Positions 13,313 through 25,951 of a stretch of 64,000 bases of DNA are shown here, one piece after another. The stretch's first letter is position 1. Each line of letters opens with the position of its first letter. Origin of the DNA: Lycorma delicatula (taxonomy: Eukaryota > Arthropoda > Insecta > Hemiptera > Fulgoridae); assembly GCF_047948215.1 (NCBI RefSeq), contig NC_134457.1, positions 89,476,898 through 89,540,897 on the forward strand. The letters are read 5' to 3'. The position numbers and the translations under genes are program-made. The notes below the pieces were generated by a model that had not been told where the DNA came from, searched no databases, and worked only from the letters and a program-made list of their open reading frames with translations.

Positions 13313-15289
13313 CAGATTTATGCAGTATTTAAACGATAAAATGAGGTCAGCCCTCATAATTGTTTATTTTATATTAATGTATGTCTGTGGAATTGTTTAA
13401 AAAAAAGGTCACCTTATCAGTTGTCGAATAACCGTTCTGTGAATGCCCGTAGCTGAAGAACTATCAAGATGGCTTTATGTCGACTTGTCTGAGAACTCCA
13501 TTTGCTGCTGGTTAGCTACATTATATACTAATTGACTGAAGCCTCTACTGGATAAATCCAGGTCGCAAATAGAAATTCATAAATTTATAAAATAAACATT
13601 ACTTTGCAAAATATAAATGTACGTGAAAAATTTAATTAGGAGGCAAGATTAACTTTTTAACTATAATTGAGATTTCAACATACTGTAAGTTAGTGTAGTT
13701 AAATTATAATTAAATATTAATATTATTATTGTTATAAAAAAAGGAAAATATATTGGAATATTATTTTGTATTTAAAAAGCGTATTTTATGACGTTGACTA
13801 CTTTTTCTAATGTGTAGTTAAATTGCTGGTATCTTAAAAATAAACACGTCATTTTATATTAATCTGTCTGATAAGTAAAGTTAATTTTTTACGTAAATTA
13901 TTACTAATTTTTTCTTCGTTACCTTTATTTATTGAAATTAATTAATTAAACTAAACCTAATTAATGATTTCAATACTTTTATTTAATTAATTCACCTAAA
14001 TTAACTCAATGGGGCATAATTGATAACACTAATCGAAGTAATGAGAATTTAAAAATACATTTTTTGATAAGCTTATGATTTCAGGGTAAATAATTAAAGT
14101 AGTTAAAGAATTATTTTGTTATATTTCTTTAAAAAAAAAAGATATTTTATATACGATATGCTCGGTTATTATTATTATTATTTTTTTTTTTACGTTCTAA
14201 TTATATCTTTAAGGAGAGAAAAAACTTTCTTTATATTAAAAAATTAATATATTAGAAAAAAAATTAATAGCAATTAAAACACTTCTATTAAAGGATTCAT
14301 ATCAATACATCCTTGTTCATTGGATAATTTGGTATTGAACACTTTCCTTAATCTTAATATAACATCTCTTATTATTTTTTTTTTGTTCGTGGAAACCATT
14401 TCATATAAAATTTACTGTTATTTTTATTGAGAAATACAGCCATACTAATGACACGAGTGTATTAACCACACTGTTGTTTCACTATCCGTTTCTATTAACA
14501 GCTGTGACGCATGTAAAACTTCTCCAACAGAAATATAACTTGTAAAAAGTTTTCTATTTATGATTATTATATACTTACCACTATCATGAAAAACGTAGTT
14601 GTCATTTTAAAATTGTATTTCGATGAATTTGTCCTGCTGCTGACAACTGAGTGAAGAAACTTCGAAAGGAATTATTTATCTTTTTATTTTTCTAAGTATG
14701 CTAAACGTAGGATGATAAGGTTGGCCGTACACTGGTAGGTTTCTCTGAAGGTTTTAACTACTAGAAATGAATTTCGCAAAGAAATTTGTGATTTACTTTT
14801 TAGGCATACTAAAAAAGTTTCAACCTTCTAATACAAGAGTTTCAGGTGTTTTTGCAATTTATTTATTCCGGAAAAATTTATGCAGCGATTTAAAAAAATT
14901 ATATCCGTTCCTCATGTACTTATGTTTATAGTTATAATTCTGAAATTGTTATATTAATAAGAACATAAAGAAATTCAGGAAAAACGTTTTAGGTGATTAC
15001 CATCCCTAATGCTGTAAATTGCTCATATTAGTAATGAGATAATTCAATTTTCTATAAAATTATAATCTACAAAACTTTTTAGGTAGATTTCTTAAGAAAG
15101 CTGTGGGACCACGTTTACTAGTTTTATTTCTGGTCGGTCTTCTTCCAATTCTCTTTATTTTCAAGCTGTGTTATTTCTTTCTGTCTTCTATTTCTTATTA
15201 TTACAATCTCTGTTACCTTTCTGCATTAATTCGTAAGTATCTTCTTTTCTAATATATTTCTGTTTTCTATGTTTGTATGTTTTATACTT
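13313..15289. other. AT-rich DNA, nothing recognised
   Basis: No exon or element end was identified. Homopolymer and short AT repeats only. Confidence 0.45.
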
Positions 15290-15536
15290 TTATACCTTCT
15301 GTGATTTGTTTGAAGCGTCTGACGTTAGTTTTATCTCCATTACATTTGTTAAAAACCTCTTGGTTCGTCCATTATGGACCTTATTAAATATCCATAAAAG
15401 CAAATTCTTTTTCATATGACATTTTGTGAAAATGTCTGTTTTAAGGTAGATTTTAACGTTCTTCCGCATTTTCCAACCCTCATCCGTTTTTCTTAGTCCA
15501 AATATCTTTCTTAGTATCTTAGAATTTATATTTATT
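15290..15536 (-). pseudogene. LINE ORF2 C-terminal tail, degenerate
   Basis: A minus-strand frame of about 80 codons reads KILRKIFGLRKTDEGWKMRK and later FNKVHNGRTKRFLTNV before TAA at 15290. This matches the tail of insect LINE ORF2 proteins (KILRKIFGPxxTEEGWRLRxN, then GHxxRMxxxRLTKRIF). Upstream domains are absent and the plus-strand C/T richness continues to about 15120, so remnants may extend further. Confidence 0.65.
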
Positions 15537-15539
15537 TAT

Positions 15540-16311
15540 TAAGATTTAAACAATAAAAAAATGGAGTGATGTGAGCGATGTGATTCTAATAGTGTTTTAA
15601 TGACTATCTGGCATAGCAAAATAATCGACGTGAAGATTAAGGGACAGCTTATTTGCTTCCTTGTGGCAGTAGCATTTAAGGGGATCCCCAATGAGTTTTG
15701 TAAAAGCGCATGAAAGTGTAGTCGGATTGAAAAAAAAATGTTGCAATATCTATCTAAAGAGCTTTTTAAAATAATATTTCGCACTGTGTGACTAAGAAAA
15801 TAAAAACGTTTAAATGTGAAAAATCATTGGAAAGAATGGAATGGTTGAATTAAATTATTTGAGCTTTAAGACGTCAGTAGAAAATTATTTAGCTAGGAAA
15901 TGGATTCCGGCTTGCAGTATAAACCCACAAATCAAAAGGTAATACGATAATACGGAACGGAACGCAAGGATAGCGGGAGTTTATTATTGTCTCCCTACTA
16001 ATCGCAGAATCTGGACAAAGTCCCTTGCTGCTGTGCTGTATCTTTCTTTTTATCGGTCGGGTCATTATTTAGTTAGTGGTGGTTATAGATTCTCATGTTT
16101 TATTTATGAACGGATTTGGTTTATGCGTTCCGGTTCTTTAGACAATTGCGAAATGATTTACCGGGGCTGATCGTGGAAGGCTAGGCGTGTATCAACCTCA
16201 TTCTCCGTTCTTCTTTTTCTTCTTCTTCTGTGTTTTTCTTTCTTCGTTGGTCTGTATTTCCGTGAATCGGTTGTAATTGAATTACAAACCGCTAAAATCA
16301 TAATGTCCCTT
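15540..16311. other. Mixed region; possible LINE 3' UTR
   Basis: Base composition rises in GC from about 15950. On the minus strand a (GAA)-rich stretch (16200-16250) and 'cacgatcagccccggtaaat' lie downstream of the Jockey-like reverse transcriptase, so this may be its 3' UTR. No end or poly(A) could be fixed. Confidence 0.3.
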
Positions 16312-16327
16312 GGCCCTGAAAAGGGCA
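16312..16327 (-). other. Histone-type 3' stem-loop look-alike
   Basis: The minus strand reads TGCCCTTTTCAGGGCC. It contains GCCCT-TTTC-AGGGC, which equals the histone mRNA 3' stem-loop core except for the outermost base. No histone coding sequence was found upstream on that strand. It may be a chance hairpin or part of a LINE 3' UTR. Confidence 0.35.
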
Positions 16328-16589
16328 GCACGGGGGAAAGTGAAGGGCTCTTCGTTCTTTCAGGTGGTGGCTACTAGGCTCGTCACTTCTGCTTGCTCTT
16401 CATCTTGATGAGGTGATAAGGAAGTGAGGAACTTACAATGTGGTTTAGTCTCGCGTTCGCGAGTTGGGAGCGGCGATCGCCTTATAATTTTGAAGTTCGT
16501 CGGTCGAGAGGAAGAACAAAAATCTTCCAAACGTGTGTCCGGAAAGGGGTTGGGGGGACTGCGTGGCCGCTGTCAATTGTCTGCGTCAA

Positions 16590-17518
16590 CTATGAAAACT
16601 TGAAATAGACAGAAACAGAAACAAACAGTGTTTGTTCAATATGTGTCCTCCACATATTGAGCCACGTCTCTACTAAATCCAGTTGCCGTTGGAGTCTGTC
16701 GATCGCATAATGTACATTTCTGGATTCATAACAGTATGCCGTGTCATCAGCATCTAGAGCTGTATTGACTCCCTCCGACAGCGTTATGTCGTTGGTGTAA
16801 GCCGTGTACAAAAACGGCGATAACACTACCCCCTGGGAAACTCCAGCGGCTGTTTCCCTGGTGGAGGACTCTGATCCCTCCACGCGTACTACAAATCGTC
16901 GTCCCAATAAATAGGACTGTAGCAGTTTGACATAGCGACCGGGAGTCGTCGAATGATAGTTTATATAGTAAGCTGCTATGCCAACCTTTGTCGAAGGTTT
17001 TAGCCACGTCTAGAAAAACGGCCGCGGTGACCGCTTTCCTGTTTAGACGTTCGACTAAACGGTTAGTCTGTCAGTCTAACCGGCTGAAGCTCCCTTTCCT
17101 TAGAGAGCTGATGTGATTCCCTTGGAGTGCAGAAAACTCTGCAGCTCTCGGAAATCACTCTCGCTGCTCAGCTGCAGCCTCACAGAGAGACTGGTACTCT
17201 TGGCTACCAGACGCCCTCTCACGAAAGCGGAAATGGCTCATGCCAGTGTTGGCCACTTCTTGGAGCAGTCCAACATGTTGGGCCGGATTTATCCCACTTA
17301 ACGACTGGAAGTTGGGAGGAAATTCCATCAGTAACCACCATGGTGGCGGCTGCCGTTTCCGGACCGCCCCCAACAGTGCTCGGCTCCGCGGTTACCGACG
17401 CCTGGCGCCTAAATCTCTTCCGGCCGCTGCCCTTTCCTCTCCTCCATCGGAAAATTCCAGGGAGGGAGATCGAGGTGGTGGACTGCGAAAAGTCACCATC
17501 GATAATTAAATTAAACAT
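16590..17518 (-). pseudogene. Jockey-like LINE, internally deleted (gag fused to RT)
   Basis: Two parts of one non-LTR retrotransposon lie in order on the minus strand. 17518-17107 is the N-terminal half of ORF1 (gag): ATG at 17518, LPVVKWDKSG, then (after a frame change) SESDFRELQSFLHSKGI, typical of the region before the gag zinc knuckles. 17077-16590 is reverse transcriptase: VTAAVFLDVAKTFDKGWHSS, a frameshift, LLGRRFVVRVEGSESSTRE, QGVVLSPFLYTAYTNDI, and ALDADDTAY. The catalytic YADD box is DADD, so Tyr is mutated to Asp. The end of gag, the endonuclease and the first RT motifs are deleted. GC content is well above the flanks, as is common for Jockey elements. It is dead. Confidence 0.8.
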
Positions 17519-20340
17519 GAACTAACTAGATTAAAACTAACTAATAACGAATAAAGATTAATATAAAGATAAGTTTATATGTAAAATTTATGTTATTCTT
17601 TAATGTTTATATAACTTAATGTAATAACTTTATATATATAGATATGTATAGATATATTTATTCATGAAAGATATCCAGTTATATAAGATAGTCCATTTTA
17701 TATATTAATTTGTCTACATATATATTTTAACGATATTACTAAACTAATTAATTAGTAATTCTTTATGTGTGTATACATACGCCTCTTTACTATTAAAAAG
17801 GTTCGTTAAGAGCGCGGAAGAGCCAGCACGTGGTGAGGACTGAGCTTCCAGTCACGCGCCAGACAATGCGGCGGCAGACGGAATTTCTCTCGCCAACAGA
17901 CGCGTATACACACTTAATACTACTAGTTAAATTCCAAAATTTAGTATTTAAATGTAACAGAAGAAATAAAATGGAATAATTATTAATCTATTTCTAACTA
18001 CTGGTAGGAAAAGTTAATTGGAGATTGAAGGACGCGTTCCCTTAAAATATAATTTTTTTAAAAATAACTTAAAATAAACTTATATTATTAACTAGTCTAA
18101 ACACAGACTAAACACAGTATTCACTTCACTTCACTTCTTAAAAATTAAATATAAAAGGATAAAGCGTCCTGTTGGTTCAATAGCCTGAGGCAGTAAAGTA
18201 AGCACGTCCTTCTCGTTCAAGAGCACATCCTAGAGTTCCACGATTCAGTAGTTTGATTTTAGCTTAGAGTGTTTTATTGAAATCGATGTACTGGATCGTA
18301 TAGTTACATTTAAAAAGAGGTATTCGAAGTAATGTTGTGTTTGTGAAAGCGTATATATTTTTTTGTGAATGTGTGCCCGTGTACTTGTTTGTGTGATTAT
18401 ATAGTCTTATTATATGTTACATTCTCCGGTAAAATCTGATTTGCCTAAACTACCGGATATCGCGGTAAGCAAAATGCCCAAATGTTCACATGATTTGAAA
18501 TAGGAAATAGTTCGCACAAATAACTGGGTTGTCAGCGGATGTGGCGTCCAAAACGCAGCCGTCAACGGTGTCGCTTACCTTGTTAAGAAAATCTAAATTC
18601 AGCCATTCATCATTGTTTGAGATGCTAGCTGCTGCTTTCATTAGTATTTTTAAGAATTCAGTTATTATTTATAGTTTCTAAAAAACGTTTTAATTTCACA
18701 TTACTTTATCGAGAATGTCAATAATTTTTAATTATTTTGGACTTTGGTAATAATCTTTCGGGTCATGTACCGTATTAATAATTTTTCTTAATAAATTTCC
18801 GGTATTGAACTCATACGTATGTTAGGTCCCATAATCGTTACCAATACGTGGTTGTAGAGGGCTTGACACTTCTGTAAATGAAATAGATAATTCTAAGAAT
18901 AACAAGCTTTTCCATAAGAGACTAACTAATGAGAGAAAAATGAAGTTTTTTCCCTATATTTTTTTCATTTAATAAAATATACTGTTGCATTCCGCACTAT
19001 AAGCGAACCAAAATGTAAGTAAGCAATTCTGATTAATTTCTCTTAATCCCAATATATGCATCCCAGCTCTAATAAAGACTGTTACTTGTAGTGTAAACCA
19101 AAGAATCTCTCTCTATGGAAAACAATGCGTTTTCCCACTGTCTCCAATCAGGAGAGTGACCTAATTAAATTGATAGTTGTGTTGTAATGGATTTTACGTA
19201 TTTTTTCATCGTTATTTAAACATTTTCATAACCTTTTCATATCAATATTATCTGTGGAAAATCTTTATTCCTGATTTAAAAAGTTAATTTAATTTATAAC
19301 GATTACTGAAACGTTTATTAAAATAAATTGGAAAATAAGAAAAATAATTACAATGTAAGTTAGAAGAAGTTTAAAGAAAGAGTATAAATATTCAGAGTGC
19401 ATTATAAATCTAGATGACCAGAAAAATTGGTGGTAACCCGACATTGTTTAGAAACAGGTTACAAAATTAGTTTATTAGAAATGAGAATTATAAAATACAT
19501 GGCCTTAATAAACAGGAATTGCATAGACAAATAATCAAAAACTTTATCTTGATGCTGAAACTTCATTAATTCAGTAACAATAGCGGATCGACATTAATAG
19601 CGTTTCAGGATTTTAAATTTATTATAAACCATTTTGTACAAATTTTATTTAATGTATTTCTTTAAATAATTATTTTGTAATTTTATACTGAATTGTTAAA
19701 CAAACTGATGACCGTCTAATTTTAGATTCTAAGTAAATGGTTTTCGAAAGTTTGTTGCTTTCCAGTTTAATACTCGTACAGTTAATAACGATAAAATTTA
19801 AATAAAAAGTTTAATATAACAGGCATTTTCCAGTGAAAGTACATGCCATTGCCAAACTTTGTTTCCATATTTAATTTTTCACCGTTGGTATCTGCCGCTT
19901 CTGTGCCTTTTATCTTTTATTCCAAAATATATTTTTTCTTGTTGTGTTCTGTTCTGCAATATATAAAAGTACTTCTACTGCTTTATAATAAAAATAATTA
20001 ATTATTCCACAAATTAGTTATTACAAACTTTTTTCCAAAAAAAAAAAAAATTAACATATAAATGAAAAACGAAAAAAATCAGTATCCATTACTGATTTTT
20101 TCCCGTATTTTTTATTTATTTATTAATAAATATGAAATATGGTCACACGAATAAATTAGATGTTATTTGTTTTTACCACTCATAATGATGAGGAATTGAT
20201 TGATTACTAATAGGTGAAAGTTTCAGTTCGTGTTTCCGTTATGGGATAAATAGCCGATTGTAAAAAAATGATTTTGTGCTGCTAGCTGATATTTCCTGTG
20301 AGGTTGCCATAAAACTGCGACGCCATCAGTTGTTTGTGAT
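17519..20340. other. No recognised gene; possible Jockey 5' UTR at left
   Basis: 17800-17910 is a GC-richer patch upstream of the Jockey gag start and could be its 5' UTR. A 51-codon minus-strand frame (18641-18486) contains a GTAAGC donor-like site but resembles no protein I know. The rest is AT-rich without identifiable structure. Confidence 0.4.
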
Positions 20341-20349
20341 CTAGATAAA

Positions 20350-20760
20350 ACGATTTTTCCCCCCTACCCTCCGGGCCGGATCCACACCAAAGGAAAGCAC
20401 AGCCCGAGGGGTTGTCTAATCAAACGGGCCTCCCCGTCCGCAGGCCATAAGTCTAGTCCGACAGATCAGCAAGCCGGTTAGATCTTTTCATTGCCTGCCT
20501 CTAACCCTAGGACGGGGTATCCAAGCCCGACTATGTCGTTCCTGGACCCCACCCCAGAAGCCGGGACACGGTCTTGACGCCAATGCTTCTAGTGAGAGCA
20601 CCCTGTGCAGGGCACTCACACTGGGTCTCGATCTTTTTCGCGAAGGGATGAGAGAGTCCCAGTGCCTTATCATAGATGAAACGGCCTGGTACGGCACTGG
20701 CCGTGCCAAGTCACCACCTCGCCACCGACCGGCTTGGTGGGCCAGATTTGAATTATCTCT
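20350..20760. repeat. GC-rich interspersed-repeat fragment
   Basis: A sharp island of GC in AT-rich DNA. It opens with CCCTCCGGGCCGGATCC and a complementary GCCCGAGGGG (about 20367-20412), a potential hairpin resembling one at 55611-55659. A 73-codon minus frame spans it but has no recognisable homology. It is likely the 5' UTR or gag region of a retroelement; the class is uncertain. Confidence 0.45.
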
Positions 20761-21040
20761 TCAGTGATATTTAAATTAATATTTTTCTTGGCACAGTGCG
20801 TGTAATGCGGCAACGGCACGGTATATTCGGTGGAAATTGTCCTTAATTTTTCGATTTACGTTAAAAAATAATTAAAAAAATTATGTATTAACAATAAATA
20901 AAAGAAATAATATTAACTTTTTTAAAATGTATATTTCAATCTTATAAAAATACATTGATTTACCACTAATTTTTATGTAGTTTGTGATTACAACCGAAAT
21001 AGTGGGTTAAGTTCAAGTTTTATTCAGATTGTCATTCATT

Positions 21041-21115
21041 CTCCAACCTCCATGATAGAATGGTAGCGTCACTGTCTTTCAACAGAAATATTCTGGATTT
21101 GAACCCCGTCTGGAA
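21041..21115 (+). repeat. tRNA-derived SINE head
   Basis: The run 'gatagaatggtagcgtc' (box A-like) and 'ggatttgaacccc' (box B-like) are separated by about 40 bases. It resembles the minus-strand head at 23880-23950 and that of 52406-52545. Confidence 0.6.
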
Positions 21116-21239
21116 TTTTTCACATCAATATAGGTAACTGAAACCGGATCTAGTACATATTAAAGAATAAATTAATGAATAACTTTTATTCTTCCGACTC
21201 TAGCTCTATTGCAGCCGCTGCAGCAAAGTCATAAAGGGA

Positions 21240-21870
21240 AAGTATAGCGATGGGTCAAATATTTAGATATTGGAGTATTCGCAAATGTCGACGTTTCAAG
21301 GCTCCTTTAGTCCAAAAAACCCAAAAAGCGGAAATTCCGGAAGATGTGTCTACGTCTGTATATCTGGTGAACTATATTTTGATTAATATCTCCGAACTGT
21401 TTCAACATAAATTCTTCAAAAATTACATTATACGAGGCGTATATCAAGGTTTGGAAAAAATTAACAAAGAGGAAGAGTTCACAATTTTTTATTTCATTTT
21501 TTGTTTAGTGGTCGTAGACCAGCTATACTACTATGAAAATACTTATTAACTTATCTAAAATTCCAAAGGTTTAAATCAATCAGATTAAGAGTGAGGGTGA
21601 TATTAAACATTATTTGTAAACAATTTTTGTCTTGTATCTCGAAACGTTTTTGACCAAAATAGTTGAAATTTAGCATAAGTAATTGACAACTATATATTTA
21701 TATATATATCATAGCTTTGGTTTGATTTTTAAATTCATCGGACAAGGGTACAGTACGGTATCTAATTATTTTTTAAGTGAAGTGTAGATTTTTAGCCTTG
21801 TTGAATTTTATTGCACCAAATCGGCCCAATTAATTGAAGTAAACAGTTTCGTAAATTAATAAATATTTAA
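21240..21870. repeat. dispersed repeat, unclassified
   Basis: 'ggatattggagt..cgcaaatg' -style wording, 'ccaaaaaacccaaaaagcgg' and 'ggaagatgtgtctacg' recur in insect interspersed repeats. A 99-codon plus frame (21250-21549) crosses it without protein features. Confidence 0.4.
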
Positions 21871-23170
21871 GCACCAAAGAATCAACGGATTGGGACCCGT
21901 AATTAAAAATAAAAGACCTGATTAGGACCTCGGGATCCCCTAATTAAAATATTAATTTTTTTAATCTTTAATTTTCAAGATTAAAAATCCAATTAGATAC
22001 ATCTATTAAATATAGATGACATGAACATCTTTTTTAAACAGATACTTTATCTGTTTTTCCAGTTATGCTTATTATTGTAAAATGTTATATCAGATAGTTA
22101 TCACGAAAAGAGTCAAATAGAACCCAATTTTTTTTTTTTAACTATTATGCTACACTTTAAATTCAATATAATTTTGATCACGATAAAAACGTAATTTGAT
22201 CAAGATGGTTCTAACGATACCTAACATTTTTTACTAAGAATTTTGATTTTTTCTGAATTATATTTTTAACACTATAATTTTTAAAGTAAGAAAAACATTT
22301 GATCAAGGGATGAAATCTGATCTAAATGTTTTTTAATGAACGTTCTGATATTTTTCGTCATTGTGCTTTAAATATTGTTCATTTAAGTCAATAATATTTA
22401 AAACCCTATGGTTTATTTGAAATAAAAATCTGTCAAGAGCAAATCTGAACTTTTTGGTGACTTTTTAGGTAAAAAAAGGTACTATAATTTAATTTTTTTG
22501 TACCTTGTATTTTAAGTTGTACAATGCAACTTAAATAATGCTTTGTTTTTTTCGATTATTATAAATAATAGACTTACAGATAATTTACTATTTTAATGTT
22601 GTATATATTCAGGGGATAACTATATAGAGAGAGGTTATAAAAATCTAATATTGGGAATATCTTATTGAACCTTGTCATTTGATCTTGATGTAACTAAATA
22701 ATAACAACAGGGTTATTTAAACGCTATATTGTATTTTATGCTGGATAATTTTGTTGAATCGGAATCTGTTATTAAGTCCAAAAATAATCATTTATAATTT
22801 TCTTGCATCACTTGAACTAGTTGAATAAAACCAGTTTTTTTACATTTTATTGGAAATTTAATTTTTCCTTTTTATATAAAAGAATATTATTGCACTATTA
22901 TGTTTCATTTAACTTAGGAAGAACTAATAATTAATTTAATTTCCTTCTTTATTTCTTCCTAACGGATATTTTTTATTTAAAAAGTATTGGTTTGTTAACT
23001 TATCAAAGTGCGTAATTATTCAAATAATAAGAGGTAACGAATTTTAAAGTAATTTATTTTTTTATAGTGTTTGCGTAAGTGTTTCGAAGTAAAACCTCAG
23101 GAAAACCACTTTGTAATCAATTATCTAATAATAAGTGGACTTTATTTATTAAAAATAAAATATCTAGCAG
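21871..23170. other. AT-rich DNA, nothing recognised
   Basis: Long A/T runs without exon or transposon signals. Confidence 0.45.
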
Positions 23171-23275
23171 TAATAATAATAATAATAATAATAGAATATA
23201 TATTATTTATAATTATAGCCAATAGTACACAGGCAACAATCCTGGGTTTGTGGATAAATTTGCATAACAGTAGTC

Positions 23276-23306
<31 letters not shown>
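23171..23306. repeat. (TAA)n and (TTA)n microsatellites in inverted order
   Basis: (TAA)n at 23171-23192 and (ATT)n at 23281-23306 are reverse complements, separated by about 88 bases, so together they can fold into a long AT hairpin. Confidence 0.85.
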
Positions 23307-23879
23307 CTGCGGTGGTATGAATTTTTTTTATTAATTCGCGTTTAATTTATCTGAATACTGTGTGAGATTATTTTTAATCGATTATTTAACGAAAGTAGAA
23401 AAACTAGTTTCTTTCAATTTGACTCGTATGTATTATTTTTATATACGGGTATCCTCAAACCTTTCCTTTTCAAAGTATGGATTGATTTCGATTTTGTAAA
23501 TTAGGTTGCTCTTATGATTAAGTTGTAAAGTTTTCAAGAAAAATTGAATATTTTTTAAAGGAAAAACTGTATTTTCTTTATATTCGACTTAAATATACTT
23601 TTTATTTATTTAGTAGGTACGATTATTTAGTAGCTTATTGATTTTTTATGGTTATAGTAATATATAGACTGATGTAATTATGATAATCCCAGTTCTACAC
23701 GGAAAACATTTGTAGAGAAAAAAATAACACCCGGTGTCAGACATGAAATTGTGCAGCAATGTTTACAAACATATAATTATTTTATTTTTTATTTTTTTTG
23801 TAATGATGTTTTAATTCACCACAGAAACTTTTAAGCTTGTATATAAGAAAATGGAAATGGTATTTTAAAAATGCCATGC

Positions 23880-23950
23880 GTAAACGAGATTCGAATCCGC
23901 AACCCTCGGATGAAAGTCAGAGACGCTACCATTGCGCCAGGGAGATCGGC
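23880..23950 (-). repeat. tRNA-derived SINE head
   Basis: The minus strand reads CTCCCTGGCGCAATGGTAGC (box A) and GGTTGCGGATTCGAATC (box B). It is related to the heads at 21041 and 52406. Confidence 0.7.
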
Positions 23951-24009
23951 ATTATATTAAAATAAAAATTATAGAAATAGGAAAAATACTTATTGCAATG
24001 AATTTTTAT

Positions 24010-24560
24010 CTACAGGACCTGCATAATACGGCTACCACTTGCCTCCACACATGCTTAAAAATGTTTCAGTGTCAAAATACACACTGAAGCATAAAAAGAG
24101 TGATTTGAATGCTTTTATAAATTCAATTATGATATTTTTCTGTTCATCCAGGATGTGACGTTTGTTCTTGTGAACAGATACTTTCATTACTTCCCATAAA
24201 TAAAAATTTTGATATGTAACATCTGAGGATCTCGGTGGATGTGATTTGAAATGAGCCTGTCACAGAAAATTTTAGGCGGAAAATTTAGCGAATCATTAGT
24301 GGGGTTGAAAGCGTGCTTTAGACATGTCTTACTCATTTAGTCGGCCAATGAAAGGATAAACGTTAACGTGTTTTGGAACAGCCGAATTATTTTTCGCTTA
24401 CGTGATGTATATCACCAAATCCCAATTCTTTCATATTCCAAGATCCCATGAGGATTATTCATAGGTCACATATAACCGTTCGGGTTTTTGATATACCCCG
24501 ATAAATGAAATTAGATTTCATCTGAAAAAAAAATTACATAGAGATTGTATCCTTTTATTT
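24010..24560 (-). pseudogene. Tc1/mariner-like transposase relic 2
   Basis: The minus strand around 24200-24260 translates across frames to HPPRSSDVTY and NFYLWEVMKV, the decayed PPRSPDLTPxDFFLWGxxK block around the last catalytic residue. It continues with NKRHILDEQKN and, near 24020-24060, a HVWRQVVAVL block matching the family's C-terminal C..xGGHF region. Stops and frameshifts are frequent. The portion beyond 24300 is too decayed to assign. Confidence 0.6.
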
Positions 24561-25951
24561 CATTTATAAAGTCCAAAAACCACTGTCAATATTCAACACA
24601 TTTAGGGAAATCAATATCGTGTAACTGTTACACTGCAACTATATTGTACGAGTGTTATTTTAAATATCAGTCAATGTTCTGCACGTATTACTCCCTGAGA
24701 TTTTTGCTTGTTGTGCCAATTTTATAATAGATTTTTTTAACTTTTAAGTTATGCGATCAGAAATATCTTGCTAATTTTTTCTGTAAGAGAAATGGTTTTC
24801 CTAACTTCACCGTGAACTATTTTCTCGAAAATTATTGTTCAGGTTTTGCACAGGATTTCGATATAGAACAACGACGCCTGGAAATATTTGATGAAATATT
24901 TTCTTTACTATTTTGTTTATTCACCATCGCAGCGAAACACATTTTCCTCCAAAAAATAAGACATTCTGAAGTTAAAAGCATTGACTCGCTCTTTGGAACA
25001 AAGAGTAAACGAAAGCTTCAATGGTTATAGAAGTATATTGTCAACAATGAAACATAAAAATCAGATGTAAACAAAGCCAGCTGTTAGTTTCGCTACTGAC
25101 AGTATTAAAAATAAAGTTAAATTGCATTTTGTTGATTGAGATACAAATATTTTTTTATATAGATGCACAGTTACATTTGGAACAACCGAACATATCAGCA
25201 TTCTGGAGATCCATAGCTTTCGCTTGTTACAGAATTTAAACGTAGTTTCTCAGCAATTCTTTATGTTAGTTTATAAAAACGCATGTTAATCAGTTTTTAA
25301 ATTCTTTGCAAACGGATTATATTTTCATACAGCGGTTTTTTAGACGTATTTAAAAAAACTGTTTAAAAGTAATTTATAAAAATTAATAAACTAGAGGCGT
25401 CAACAAAGTTTTCGTTAGAAAATAAAAAAAGATTACTTTTTCATTTTTTCTTTAAATTTCGAATTTTTAAATCAGCGTAAAAAAAAATATTGTTTTATTT
25501 TTTAATTGGCTTACTTATTTATTTTTTTTATTAACCTCTAACATGTTTGAAAATCTGTATTACACAGGACAATCTTTGTTTTTTAAATGTTATATTAACG
25601 ATATCATTGTTTAAAAAAAAAATTATAATATTTTGAAAATTTTTACAGTTATTTACTTAACGATTTTAAAATCACTTTTAATAACTCACAATTTTTAAAA
25701 TTTAATTATTTACGAAAAAGATTTTTTTACAACAACAAATAATTAAGTTCTTTCTTCTTTATTCGTCTTCTTTATTTCTTCTTATACGTTTTTTTTGTTT
25801 ACTCAACACTTTGATTTTCAATAAGATTCTGGAATTTTTTTCACTTATATTTTCATTTTATCTCTTTCAAATTTAAAGCATATCTAAGGTCGTAATAATA
25901 AAATAAATCTATTTAATAAAATTCAAAAAAAGCCAAAAAAACAAAATAACA
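24561..25951. other. AT-rich DNA, nothing recognised
   Basis: Short open frames only (for example 24812-25030). No family resemblance. Confidence 0.45.

Noticed and set aside
16312..16440. Histone gene on the minus strand
   Set aside because: Only the stem-loop fits; no histone-fold sequence was found upstream.
17113..17525. Four overlapping GC-rich frames
   Set aside because: Shadows of the minus-strand Jockey-like gag; only the 17518 ATG frame and its shifted continuation match gag.
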